A stretch of DNA of 18,244 bases from B18-G4 sp003648575 (GCA_029942245.1 JAOZTN010000057.1:1-18244); one strand, 5' to 3'; counted from the stretch's first letter, positions 1 through 9,440 are shown. Notes: a model not told the origin generated them from the sequence alone. Numbers and translations are program-made.

Positions 1-1710
1 ACACTTCCATTTACACAAGATTTTTCAAGCGGAGCATTACCCAGTTGCTGGGCCATTATTGATAATGAAGGAGGTGGTCAGGCATGGACATTCAGTTCAA
101 CCAGGACATTCAACTCAACGACATCCGGCAATGGTTTTGCCATTGTTGACAGCGATGCATATGGCAGTGGAAACAACCAGGATGCCGATCTGGTTACACC
201 AGAGTTCGATTTTTCCGGTTATGTGTCTGTAAATATGTATTTTGAGCATTACTTTAAAGAATATCAAATCGAGTCAGGCACATTTTCCTATAGTACCAAT
301 GGAGGTTCTACATGGACCCAGGTCCAACAATGGACGGCTGAAACTGCAAACGCAGAAACATTTGACCAGGATATGACGTCTGAAGTTGCAGGACAATCCT
401 CAGTTAAATTCAAATGGAACTATACTGGTACCTGGGGCTATTACTGGATGATTGATGATGTCAGTATTACCGGTGTAGAAGGTGGTTCTACAGTTTTACA
501 GGACATCAACCTCACTAGTGGATGGAACATCTTCTCTTTCAACAATGTTCCTCCCAATCCAAATATGCTAACCATAGTTCAGCCCCTGATCGATGGGTCG
601 ACTCTTGTAAAAGTAACCAGCCAATCCGGTGGCTTTATACAATACATAGTCTCATCCTGGATGAATACCATTGGCGATATGTCAAATTCCCAGGGTTATT
701 ATATTAATGTTTCCGGGACCACAATCCTGAATACCAGTGGCTCCGGAGTTACATTCCCATTTGATATTCCACTTACAACAGGTTGGAACATTATGGGCTA
801 TCCATGCGAGGTATCACAAACTGCTATTACCGTATTGCAGCCTTTAATCGATGCCGGTTACCTGGTGAAGGTGATCAACGAATCAGGTGGTTTTATACAA
901 TATATTAACGGTATTGGCTGGATCAACTCCATTAATACTTTTGAACCCGGTGAAGGATACTACATTAATGTAAACAGCAATTGCACACTCACATTGAGCG
1001 ATCCGGGCAAGGGAACAGATCCGTTTATTGCTCCCGAAGCTCCTCAGACAGAATATTTCACTTCATTAACCAGCAATCCATTCTCGCCGATGAACGTGCT
1101 TATAAGCGCTATTTATTCGGATGATTTTACAATGGAAACGGGTGATGAAATAGCAGTTTATGATGGTCTTATCGAAGTTGGCAGCATGGTCGTGCAGCAA
1201 ACAGATAATGATTTTCAGATGCTAACGCTGCGTGCCGATGATCCGACTACAGAAGTGCAGGACGGATTTATTGCCGGTGGCGAATTAAGCTTCAGATACT
1301 GGGATAAGAGTAATAATATCCTGTATACCGACATTGAAGTTACTCAATTGTTTGGCGATAAGGAATTCACTCGTCTGGGCACCTTTGGCGCAGAACTTAA
1401 GATCGGAAGCCTCGGCCTGAACGAAAACGGATTGCCTAACAACAATTACCTCTCTCAGAATTACCCAAACCCATATACTGAGCATACATATATTGAATAT
1501 GGTATTGCTGAAGATGCCCAGGTGCTACTCAGCATTTATGATGTATATGGCCGGAAGGTGAAAGAGGTTGAAGATATGAAACGTGAAGCGGGTAATTACA
1601 AACTGACACTTAACCGTTCTTCACTCGAATCAGGTATTTATTACTACAGGCTCGATGTGATTGGTCAAAATGCTAAGTTCAGTGAAACCCGAAAAATGAT
1701 ATTGTACTAA
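1..1710 (+). CDS. T9SS-secreted modular surface protein, 5' end outside window
   Basis: The frame is open from base 1 to a TAA at 1708-1710 (569 residues visible), so the gene starts upstream and its signal peptide is not seen. Residues 1 to about 160 look like a choice-of-anchor-J / cleaved-adhesin beta-sandwich (LPFTQDFSSGALPSCW at the start, WMIDDVSITG at the end). Residues about 166-335 hold two copies of a GWN module (GWNI, LQPLID/VQPLID, LVKV, ESGGFIQYI or SQSGGFIQYI, GYYINV). Residues about 352-474 are a GDEIAVYDG module (NPFSPMN, GDEIAVYDG, DDPTTE, FRYWDKS, LGTFGAELKI). The last 85 residues are a T9SS type A sorting domain (QNYPNPYTEHT, IYDVYGRKV, SGIYYYRL). The protein should cross the outer membrane by T9SS and be attached to the surface or released. 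The ligand is unknown. Modules 2 to 4 recur in the next gene, so the two are paralogous over about 400 residues. Confidence 0.88.
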   Translation, partial: TLPFTQDFSSGALPSCWAIIDNEGGGQAWTFSSTRTFNSTTSGNGFAIVDSDAYGSGNNQDADLVTPEFDFSGYVSVNMYFEHYFKEYQIESGTFSYSTNGGSTWTQVQQWTAETANAETFDQDMTSEVAGQSSVKFKWNYTGTWGYYWMIDDVSITGVEGGSTVLQDINLTSGWNIFSFNNVPPNPNMLTIVQPLIDGSTLVKVTSQSGGFIQYIVSSWMNTIGDMSNSQGYYINVSGTTILNTSGSGVTFPFDIPLTTGWNIMGYPCEVSQTAITVLQPLIDAGYLVKVINESGGFIQYINGIGWINSINTFEPGEGYYINVNSNCTLTLSDPGKGTDPFIAPEAPQTEYFTSLTSNPFSPMNVLISAIYSDDFTMETGDEIAVYDGLIEVGSMVVQQTDNDFQMLTLRADDPTTEVQDGFIAGGELSFRYWDKSNNILYTDIEVTQLFGDKEFTRLGTFGAELKIGSLGLNENGLPNNNYLSQNYPNPYTEHTYIEYGIAEDAQVLLSIYDVYGRKVKEVEDMKREAGNYKLTLNRSSLESGIYYYRLDVIGQNAKFSETRKMILY

Positions 1711-1890
1711 AACATCTATAAGGCAAAAAAAAACAAAATAAAGCAAAACAAAACCAGTTCTTCCTCATCCGATTATTGCAAATTTCCTGATGAAAGGTAG
1801 TTTATACCTCTCATAATGAAACCTATTTGCCCTTTTTGACGAATAACAGGTAAAAATAGAAACCAAATTAACAATACCAAAACCACTCCA
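1711..1890. other. A-rich intergenic spacer
   Basis: This 180-bp stretch lies between two secreted-protein genes. It starts with an A-rich run (about 1726-1755). I see no clear stem-loop terminator and no TAnnTTTG element. A TTTG at 1826-1829 followed about 21 nt later by TA at 1851 is the best promoter-like arrangement, but it is weak. It could therefore be either a simple operon spacer or contain an unrecognised promoter for the gene at 1891. Confidence 0.4.
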
Positions 1891-4800
1891 ATGAAGAGAT
1901 TGTACTTAATCATCGCATTGCTTGGTGTATTTTTCAGCACCGTAGGCACAATTAACGCACAGCATTTTACACCGGTTTATACCGGAAACCCTTATCAGGC
2001 TATGAACTTCATCGTTACCGCCGCAACCCTGGATGCCTCTAATCTGGGCGCAGGTGATGAGATTGCGGTCTTCGATGTTGATGGAGGCTCTGAGATTTGT
2101 ATTGGGTCACTTGTCTTAACAGGCCCGATCAGTGGTACAGCCACCTTCCCGGCTGCGACGGATGATCCGCTTACTTCTGGAAAAGATGGTTTTACAGCCG
2201 GAAATTCTATTATCTACCGATTCTGGGATAATAGTGCAGGAGTAGAAGTCATTTGTTTAACTCCCACTTATACACCAGGCTTCAACGAAGTGTATACTTC
2301 ACTTGGAACAGCTGTTTTATCCCTTTCCGGGATTACCAGCCCTACAGCCGCTGCCGGCAGTGATGCCAGCGTATGTGAAACTGATACTTATACCCTTTCA
2401 GGATCCGCTACCAACCAGGCTTCAGTACTGTGGACCACATCCGGGACAGGTACATTTGATAATGCTGCCTTGCTCGCTGCTACATATACACCAAGTGCTG
2501 CTGATATCAGTGCAGGAACAGTTACACTAACCTTAACTGCATATGCCAACGGGACCTGTACTGATCATGCCAGTGACGATATCGTACTGACATTCATCGA
2601 TGCTCCTACTTCTGATGCAGGTACAGACGCCACAATATGTGAAACTGATTCATACCTCTTATCCGGTGCTGCAACAAACTATTCTTCTGTAGAATGGACC
2701 ACCGCTGGTGATGGTACTTTTGATGATGACGCCATACTGGGGGCTACTTATACTCCCGGAACAGCTGATGTCACTGCAGGAACGGTTACACTTACGCTGA
2801 CAGCTACTGCTACGGCTCCTTGTACAGATGCTACTGATGATATCGTGATCTCAATCGAGGATGCCGCTACTGCNNNNNNNNNNNNNNNNNNNNNNNNNNN
2901 NNNNNNNNNNNNNNNNNNNNNNNNNNNNNNNNNNNNNNNNNNNNNNNNNNNNNNNNNNNNNNNNNNNNNNNNNCTTGTACAGATGCTACTGATGATATCG
3001 TGATCTCAATCGAGGATGCCGCTACTGCTGATGCAGGTACAGATGCTAACATATGTGAAACTGACACATACCTCTTATCCGGTGCTGCAACAAACTATAC
3101 TTCAGTTGAATGGACTACAGCGGGTGATGGTACTTTTGATGATGACGCCATACTGGGTGCTACTTATACACCGGGATCCGGAGATATTGCTGCAGGTACT
3201 GTTACACTTACGTTGACAGCTTCTGCTAACACCCCTTGTACAGACGCGACTGATGATATCGTGATTGGCATCTATGGACAGCCTACTGTAGATGCAGGTA
3301 CTGACGGCGACGTTTGTGAAACCGGTTCTTACCTGTTGTCCGGAGCGGCTACCAACCAGGGATCTTCCCTGTGGACTACGGCCGGCGATGGTACTTTCGA
3401 TGATGACGCCATTTTGGGTGCGACATATACACCTGGTTCAGGCGACATTACTGCAGGAACGGTAACGCTTACACTCACAGCTTATGCTGTAGCACCTTGC
3501 GGAACTGATGCAACAGATAATATCGTACTTACGATACAGGATCTGCCAACAGCTTCTGCCGGTGCTGACGCTTCTGTTTGTGATGGCTCTGACTATACAC
3601 TTTCAGGATCAGCCAATAACCAGTCAGCAGCTGTATGGAGCACCGCAGGTGATGGTACTTTTGACAATACTGCCTTACTTGCAGCCACATACACACCTGG
3701 AACAAATGATATTGCCAACGGATCAGTTGTGCTGACCCTGACAGCATCATCAATAGCACCATGTGCTACTGACGTTCCCGATGATATGACATTAAGTATT
3801 CAGGAAAATGCAACAGCAAATGCCGGACCTGATGCCACTGTAGCTTCAGGATCTGACTATACACTTGCCGGTGGAGCAACTAACCAGGCCTCTGTGCTCT
3901 GGACAACTGCAGGTGACGGTACTTTCGATGATGCCTCACTGCTGGCAGCTACCTATACACCGGGTACAGCCGACCTTAATTTCGGATCCGTTGTACTTAC
4001 TCTGACTGCAATAGCCACTGCTCCATGTAGTGTTGCTGATGCTGATGATATGACCCTGTTCTTCTCATTTACTCAGACCACCAACCTGACACTGGGATGG
4101 AATATCATATCATTGTATGTTCAGCCAACGGACATGGATATGCAGGCCATCGTACAACCATTGATCGATAATTCTACATTGATCAAGGTACAGGATGAAG
4201 ATGGTGATTTTGTTGAATTCATCCCGGGACCGGGCTGGACCAATACTATTGGCAATATGGCCAACACTGAAGGTTATTATGTTAAGGTGAATGCAAATAC
4301 CAATCTCGATTCAGATGGTACTTATGTGATCTTCCCATATGATGTAGCCCTCAATTCAGGCTGGAATATGGCAGGATATCCTGTCAAGCAGTCGCAGGAT
4401 GCGATGACAATACTTAACGACCTGATTTCAAGCAATAGCCTTGTCAAAGTAATGGATGAAGCAGGTAATTTCATTCAGAACATTCCTCCATACGGATGGC
4501 TGAATACCATTGTCAACTTCGATCCTAGTGAAGGTTATTATATCAATACCAGTGTCAACGACATACTCACATACGCGCAGCCAACCAAGTCATCACAACC
4601 GGGCATAGTCCCTGAGATCCCTGCTACTGAGCATTTCTTCTCACTTGAAGGAAACCCCTTCAGCCCGATGAACGTTGTTGTTCAGAGTATTATCGCTGAC
4701 GGATTCCAGGTTGAAGATGGTGATGAGATTGCTGTTTACGATGGCGACCTTGAAGTAGGTAGCGCTGTGATCCATCAGGAATATGGTGGTTACCAGGTGA

Positions 4801-5288
4801 TCATTGCCGCAGGCGATGATCCTGCCACTGAAGACATCGACGGCTATAGCCCCGGAAATACGATTACTTTCAGGTACTGGGATAAGAGCCACAATATGGT
4901 TTACGAAAATATCCAATCGACGCACTATTTCGGCGACAAAGAATTTGCAGGCCTTGGCACCTATGCCGGTGACCTCAAGATCTCTGCACTGGGTGTGTCA
5001 GAATATGATCATACTGCCCCTGCATTCCTGGGACAGAATTATCCAAACCCATTTTCTAATAACACAACGATCAACTTCGGCATCTATGAGGATGGCACAG
5101 TTCTGCTGAGCATCTTCGACGTGTCGGGTAGAAGGATTCACATCCTGGAAGACGCCCAGCGCACCAGGGGCAGGTATACTGTTCATTTCGACAATGCCTA
5201 CCTCGAACCGGGTGTTTATTACTACCAGTTAGAGTTCAGCAGCAATGGAAAGAACTGGAGTGAAACCAAGAAGATGATCGTTCATTAA
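1891..5288 (+). CDS. T9SS-secreted protein with six PKD/Ig-like repeats (interrupted by an assembly gap)
   Basis: This is one gene broken by 100 N at 2874-2973. The frame differs on the two sides, but removing the N run plus one copy of the 55-bp flanking duplication (155 bp) gives one frame of 1080 residues. Residues 1-24 are a signal peptide ending INAQ. A GDEIAVFD module follows (about 25-149). Six about 88-residue repeats run from about 150 to 679, each with a CE.. cysteine, LSG.AT/AN, W.T.GDGTFD, ATYTPG, and a TLTLTA..PC cysteine. Next come two GWN modules (about 680-855), a second GDEIAVYDG module (about 861-985), and a T9SS type A domain (QNYPNPFSNNT, IFDVSGRRI, PGVYYYQL). It is probably a cell-surface or matrix protein. 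The paired cysteines in each repeat could form a disulfide; repeat 6 lacks the first one (TVASGSDY). The repeat count may be underestimated if copies were collapsed in assembly. Confidence 0.85.
2874..2973. other. 100-N scaffold gap with 55-bp duplicated flanks
   Basis: Exactly 100 N. The 55 bases before it (2819-2873) are identical to the 55 bases after it (2974-3028). This is what results when two contigs that overlap by one k-mer are joined by a fixed-length gap. Collapsing the duplicate restores the reading frame and the regular about 87-residue repeat period (repeat 2 running into repeat 3). The N length therefore should not be read as missing DNA, although lost repeat copies cannot be excluded here. 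Confidence 0.9.
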
Positions 5289-5299
5289 TTGGATCGACA

Positions 5300-7357
5300 A
5301 TGAAAAGAATCCAAAGATTCATAGTGGCACTGAGCCTGGCCCTGCTTAGCTCAGTGCCCCTTTCAGGCCAGCATTTCGTACCGGTATACCAGAGTTTATA
5401 CCAGCCCATGAATATTATTGTCAATGGGGCAACGATTGCTGGAGTTGACCTGGAAGCAGGTGATGAAATAGGAATTTTCGATACGGACATAAGTGGAACT
5501 GAAATTTGTGTAGGATCAATAGTCCTCACAGGGCCTATTACTGTTGGCAATCCCTTGCCAATAGTGGCCAGCACAGATGATCCGCTTACTACTGAACAGG
5601 ACGGTTTCATTGTTGGAAACACCATACTGTACAGATTCTGGGATAACAGCTTATCGATAGAATTGATTTGTATTACCCCAAGCTATGAAACAAGCTTTGA
5701 TGAGGTATTCACTTCTCTCGGAACCGCGCTGTGCGGACTGGAAGGCATTTATAGTCCTACTGCCGATGCGGGTGCGGATGATGAAAGCTGTTCAGATACA
5801 CCCTACACCCTATCCGGGTCTGCTACGAATCAGGAATCCATACTCTGGGTGACCAGTGGTGATGGAACCTTTGACGATGCGACCTCACTCACGGCAACAT
5901 ATACGCCGGGATCGAGTGATATAGGAAGTGGAATTGCCACGCTGACCTTAAACGCATACGCTGTAAGCCCATGTGGTGATGATGCCAGCGATTTCATGGT
6001 TTTACTTGTCCAGGGGGCACCGACTGCTGATGCCGGAGCTGATGATGACATTTGTGAAGATGCATCCTATACGCTTTCAGGGATAGCTACTAACCATGAT
6101 GCTGTGTTATGGACTAGTTCAGGTGACGGTACCTTTGATGATGCCACACTGCTCAATGCTACCTATACACCCGGAAGCGGGGATATCAGTGGCGGCGGAG
6201 CAACACTGAGCCTCACCGCCACTGCGATTTTGCCATGTGGCACTGATGCTGTGGATGATATGGTGTTGAGCATACAAACCCTGCCAACAGCCAATGCAGG
6301 GGCCAATGCCAATATCTGTGAGAATGTTTCCTATACGCTCTCAGGTTCAGCAACCGACTATGCATCCATACTCTGGACATCCGACGGTGATGGTAGCTTC
6401 GATGATGCAACTTTACTTAATGCAACATACACCCCCGGGACTGATGATATCAGCACCGGTGTGGCCATTCTCACCCTTACAGCCAGTGCAATGTCGCCCT
6501 GTGGTGTTGATGCTTCTGATGATATGGTTCTTACCGTACAGAATCTTCCCTTTGCCAGTGCCGGACCGGATGAGACTATTTGCGAAGGGCAAACACACAC
6601 GCTTGTTGCCTCAGCCTCGAACTATTCAACGCTTAGCTGGACAACAGCTGGTGATGGGACTTTCGATAATGCAAGTATATTGAATGCAACTTACACACCG
6701 GGAACAGGAGATCTCAGTAACGGCTCAGTGGATCTGACCCTGACTGCCAGCGCTGTCTCCCCCTGTGGTACAGGCATGATAGATGTGATGACATTAAGTT
6801 TCGAGTATTTGCCATCCACCCCTGCAACCCCTAGCGGGCCCACTGACGTTGATATCCACATTACTCCAACAAGCATATATGAAGTTGTTCCAACTACACC
6901 GGGAGCGATCACATACGACTGGACCTTATCTCCTCTTGCTGCCGGAAACCTGGTTAGCAGCGGAGTTACTGCCACAGTTACCTGGAATGCAGCTTATCAT
7001 GGCTTTGCCTATGTAAAGGTGTATGCCGTAAATGCCTGCGGAAGTATGGTATCTGATTCACTGGAGATCAATGTATATAACACTGTTGGAGTGCCGGGTC
7101 ATGAAAACAGCGGGCTGAGTGTGAACATCATGCCGAACCCGAACAATGGTCACTTCAGGGTGAATATTGAAGGCGTTGAGAGCGAGCTGAACCTGGCCCT
7201 GTTTGGGTCTGATGGCAGTTTGATCGAAACACGTCTTATCAATAACACAGGAACAAACAATATGGAATTTAGCCTGGAAGACCTTCCGAACGGATTGTAC
7301 TTTATCAGGATATATAATGAGAAGATAAATCTTTTAAATAAGGTTATCATACAATAA
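5300..7357 (+). CDS. T9SS-secreted protein with four PKD/Ig-like repeats
   Basis: 685 residues. The ATG at 5300 lies 11 bp after the stop of the preceding gene, so the two are probably co-transcribed. Residues 1-24 are a signal peptide (MKRIQRF... ending LSGQ), followed by a GDEIGIFD module (about 25-150) closely matching the N-terminal module of the previous protein. Four about 88-residue repeats follow (about 152-504), with the same signature (Cys near the start, YTLSGSAT, GDGTFDDA, ATYTPG, SPCG). Residues about 511-594 form a PKD-like domain (YDWTLSP, ATVTWNAAYHG, VKVYAVNACG). The C terminus (about 601-685; IMPNPNNGHFRVNIEG, LPNGLYFIRIYNEK) is a different subtype of T9SS type A signal from its neighbours. 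It has no GWN modules. Likely an extracellular structural or adhesive protein; the ligand is unknown. Confidence 0.88.
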   Translation: MKRIQRFIVALSLALLSSVPLSGQHFVPVYQSLYQPMNIIVNGATIAGVDLEAGDEIGIFDTDISGTEICVGSIVLTGPITVGNPLPIVASTDDPLTTEQDGFIVGNTILYRFWDNSLSIELICITPSYETSFDEVFTSLGTALCGLEGIYSPTADAGADDESCSDTPYTLSGSATNQESILWVTSGDGTFDDATSLTATYTPGSSDIGSGIATLTLNAYAVSPCGDDASDFMVLLVQGAPTADAGADDDICEDASYTLSGIATNHDAVLWTSSGDGTFDDATLLNATYTPGSGDISGGGATLSLTATAILPCGTDAVDDMVLSIQTLPTANAGANANICENVSYTLSGSATDYASILWTSDGDGSFDDATLLNATYTPGTDDISTGVAILTLTASAMSPCGVDASDDMVLTVQNLPFASAGPDETICEGQTHTLVASASNYSTLSWTTAGDGTFDNASILNATYTPGTGDLSNGSVDLTLTASAVSPCGTGMIDVMTLSFEYLPSTPATPSGPTDVDIHITPTSIYEVVPTTPGAITYDWTLSPLAAGNLVSSGVTATVTWNAAYHGFAYVKVYAVNACGSMVSDSLEINVYNTVGVPGHENSGLSVNIMPNPNNGHFRVNIEGVESELNLALFGSDGSLIETRLINNTGTNNMEFSLEDLPNGLYFIRIYNEKINLLNKVIIQ

Positions 7358-7382
7358 CCAGGCTTTACGTTTACAAACCATG

Positions 7383-7416
7383 ACCGGCAGGAACAATAGT
7401 TTCTGTCGGTTTTTTT
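7383..7416 (+). terminator. Rho-independent terminator of the secreted-protein cluster
   Basis: A 12-bp stem (7383-7394 with 7399-7410) containing two G-U pairs closes a 4-nt AATA loop and is followed by a T run to 7416. The G-U pairs form only in the + strand transcript; in the - strand transcript they become A/C mismatches, and no T tract follows the stem on that strand. So it should stop rightward transcription from the secreted-protein genes, and only weakly, if at all, stop the converging peroxidase gene whose stop codon (7415-7417) overlaps the T tract. Confidence 0.85.
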
Positions 7417-8560
7417 ATTCAGGAAATGATAAGGGAGAGCCATACGCAGGATCAGTCAGGAAAGACTCATCCCTGAGCGCTTTAATAAAGGCGATGAGAT
7501 CGGTTTTTTCTGTAGGTATAAGTTGGGTACCCCCATTGGCAATATGATGCATCAGGGGATCGATATAGGGCGACCAGAGTAATCCGTGTGCGTAGAAGTC
7601 TACCACATCTTCCAGGGTAGAAAATCGGCCATCGTGCATATAGGGTCCCGTAAGTTCAATATTCCGGAGTGTGGTGGCTTTATATGCTCCTTGATCCATT
7701 GGATCCCCGGTAATGGCAAAACGGTCGTCGATGCCCTCGAAAACACTATCCTTCCCATTATTATAGAACAGGTTGGTTGTAAATAAAGGATTCCCGAATC
7801 CACCATGGCAGTGGAAACAGTCGGCACCTTCTTCTGTAGTAAAAAGTACGAAGCCATTGAGTTCAGAGGGGCTCAGTTGCTCCTCCCCTTTCATGTAGCG
7901 GTCAAATTTTGAATTTGCAGAGACCATGGTCCTGATAAATTGCGCTACCGCCATGCTGATCCTCTCCATGCTCACCACTTCGGTACCGAAAGCCTTCTTG
8001 AACATATCACGATAGCCCGGTATGGAGGCAATGAGTGCTTTAGTACGGTTGGTATCGCCATTCATCTCATGGGCTGCCACAACGCCCATCCACACAAGGT
8101 CTTCAATATTTCGCTGGTAGGGATTGGGATTATCTTCCGACACACGGCCGTTCCAGAGATATCCGTTCATATTCCAAACCAGGTTAATGAGTGGAAGCAT
8201 ATAATGGGGTGTTTGATGACCTGTGAGCCCATGTGGGCGCCCATCGATAAATTCAGGGTGGTCGATGCCACACTCGAATGATCTTTCCTGCAGGTGACAA
8301 GTAGCACAGCTCATGAGTGAATCAGGATGCGTACGCCCCGACAGCCTGCCATCATAAAACAGGTAGCGGCCAAGCTCTACGCCCTCCTCCGTCATGGGAT
8401 TGTTATCCGGAATATTCATCTTTTGAGGAAAGCCAAAAGGTACTTCTATAGCATAGGGTGTCGGACCTGCCGGGACAGGCACAGGGTCATCGTTCTGCTG
8501 GCACCCGAACAACAGAAGCATTAACAAACTATATATTATTATTTTTTGCATTGACGTCAT
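7415..8560 (-). CDS. Di-heme cytochrome c peroxidase, MauG/MbnH-like lipoprotein
   Basis: 381 residues from the ATG at 8558-8560; a second ATG at 8549-8551 (residue 4) is as plausible and gives a more typical lipoprotein start (MQKIIIYSLLMLLLFGC). The lipobox LLFGC (Cys20) predicts a membrane-anchored lipoprotein facing the periplasm. Two c-type heme sites are visible: CATCH at residues 85-89 and CFHCH at 248-252. The conserved C-terminal block (ATTLRNIELTGPYMHDGRF, TLEDVVDFY) is typical of the bacterial CCP/MauG family. The family either reduces H2O2 or, in MauG and MbnH, uses a high-valent di-heme state to oxidise residues of a partner protein. Because the gene directly follows an MbnP-family gene, the MbnH-type role (tryptophan oxidation on MbnP) is the best inference. 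A plain peroxidase role remains possible, since distal heme ligands cannot be assigned by eye. Confidence 0.88.
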   Translation of the reverse strand: MTSMQKIIIYSLLMLLLFGCQQNDDPVPVPAGPTPYAIEVPFGFPQKMNIPDNNPMTEEGVELGRYLFYDGRLSGRTHPDSLMSCATCHLQERSFECGIDHPEFIDGRPHGLTGHQTPHYMLPLINLVWNMNGYLWNGRVSEDNPNPYQRNIEDLVWMGVVAAHEMNGDTNRTKALIASIPGYRDMFKKAFGTEVVSMERISMAVAQFIRTMVSANSKFDRYMKGEEQLSPSELNGFVLFTTEEGADCFHCHGGFGNPLFTTNLFYNNGKDSVFEGIDDRFAITGDPMDQGAYKATTLRNIELTGPYMHDGRFSTLEDVVDFYAHGLLWSPYIDPLMHHIANGGTQLIPTEKTDLIAFIKALRDESFLTDPAYGSPLSFPE

Positions 8561-8636
8561 TTACTATCAGGCTCGGGGGACGCGGTTCGTGGGACGGGGA
8601 GGTTCCCGCGAACCCCGCACCTCGTACCTCGCACCC
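8561..8636. repeat. GC-rich hairpin and RGGT-type repeat between mbnP and the peroxidase gene
   Basis: This spacer is far more GC-rich than its surroundings. It contains a 10-bp inverted repeat, GGTTCGTGGG (8584-8593) with CCCGCGAACC (8605-8614), with an 11-nt loop and one G-U pair when read on the + strand. Next to it (about 8615-8636), the - strand reads as degenerate units of the form GCGAGGTACGAGGT. Similar AGGT units (ACCAGGTATTAGGTACAAGG) occur at the right edge of the window. It looks like a REP-type or other dispersed non-coding element inserted inside an operon. It could also stall or process the mRNA and so change the expression ratio of the two genes. Confidence 0.55.
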
Positions 8637-9440
8637 TCAAAATCCAACACTCAAAACTTCAAACACATTATGGCCATTCTCACAACCAACATGCATGGCG
8701 TCCTGCTTCTGCATAATATCTCCTCCCCACACATTATGGTCGTACATATGCGGGTTTTTAAACCATCGGTCGACATGCATCACAAAATCAATGGTGGTGG
8801 TTTCTCCGGGATATATTTCAAATGAAGAAGCTGGAACTACAATCTCAAAATAGTTTTGAATGAATCCGGTGATATCGCCCGAATCAGGATCATATATTTG
8901 TCCTATGCCAAGATGAAAGTTATAGGGGCGCTCCAGGCCACTGGGATCCAACCATTTGCCATTCAACTTCATATAGTGATATCCTCCGCCCAGGTATTTC
9001 GGCCAGAACATCAGGGACTCCGGCGGGTCGGTATACATTAGTGTGATGTTTTTTTCTTCAGTGATCCCAAATGTGAAGCTTATACCGCTATAATAGCCTG
9101 TAGTTATATTGTCGAAGACGGCCCATTCCTGACTTGTTTCAATATCGGAATCTATATAGTGAATGTCTTTCCAGGCATGAATCATATAATCACTCCCAGC
9201 ACGGTTCAGATAAACATCTGATATAAAGTATTGTATCTCATTTACCATATACTCGTTCCCTGCCTCGTTCACATATTTCCGTTGATCATATTCAAGCGGT
9301 TGTCCATCACAATAATGACTGAACCTGAGCATGATCTTGCCATAAGGCTGGTCTGGTTCCGGTGAAGGTTCGGTGCATCCTGCAAGCAATACAAGAACGA
9401 TCAACAGGAAGCTTTTGAATAGTTTATGTGCCTTCATCAT
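8637..9440 (-). CDS. MbnP-family copper-binding lipoprotein
   Basis: 267 residues. The N terminus MMKAHKLFKSFLLIVLVLLAGC is a lipoprotein signal peptide with lipobox LLAGC (Cys22). The body matches the MbnP-like family: GKIMLRFSHYCDGQPL, YVNEAGNEYMVNEIQYFISDVYL, a Tyr/Gly-rich turn (TTGYYSGISFTFGI), the MFWPKYLGGGYHYMKLNGKW block (144-163), NFHLG (174-178) and MHVDRWF (221-227). The C-terminal part is rich in His, Met and Cys (residues 231-257), possible metal ligands. In methanotrophs MbnP binds copper and one Trp is converted to kynurenine by MbnH; candidate Trp residues here are 90, 106, 146, 163, 226 and 238, and I cannot say which would be modified. It lies between the small lipoprotein and the di-heme peroxidase on the same strand. 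The last nine codons resemble a dispersed short repeat seen at 13213-13247. Confidence 0.85.
   Translation of the reverse strand: MMKAHKLFKSFLLIVLVLLAGCTEPSPEPDQPYGKIMLRFSHYCDGQPLEYDQRKYVNEAGNEYMVNEIQYFISDVYLNRAGSDYMIHAWKDIHYIDSDIETSQEWAVFDNITTGYYSGISFTFGITEEKNITLMYTDPPESLMFWPKYLGGGYHYMKLNGKWLDPSGLERPYNFHLGIGQIYDPDSGDITGFIQNYFEIVVPASSFEIYPGETTTIDFVMHVDRWFKNPHMYDHNVWGGDIMQKQDAMHVGCENGHNVFEVLSVGF

Noticed and set aside
1285..1485. Antisense and alternate-frame open frames inside the secreted-protein genes (for example 1285-1485, 3508-3762, 5236-5625, 6213-6975)
   Set aside because: They lie wholly or largely inside well-supported genes, show no family motifs, and repeat in step with the tandem repeats of the real frame.
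8552..8559. TGACGTCA palindrome at the start of the peroxidase gene as an operator
   Set aside because: An isolated 8-bp palindrome is expected by chance, and I know of no Bacteroidota regulator that would fit it.
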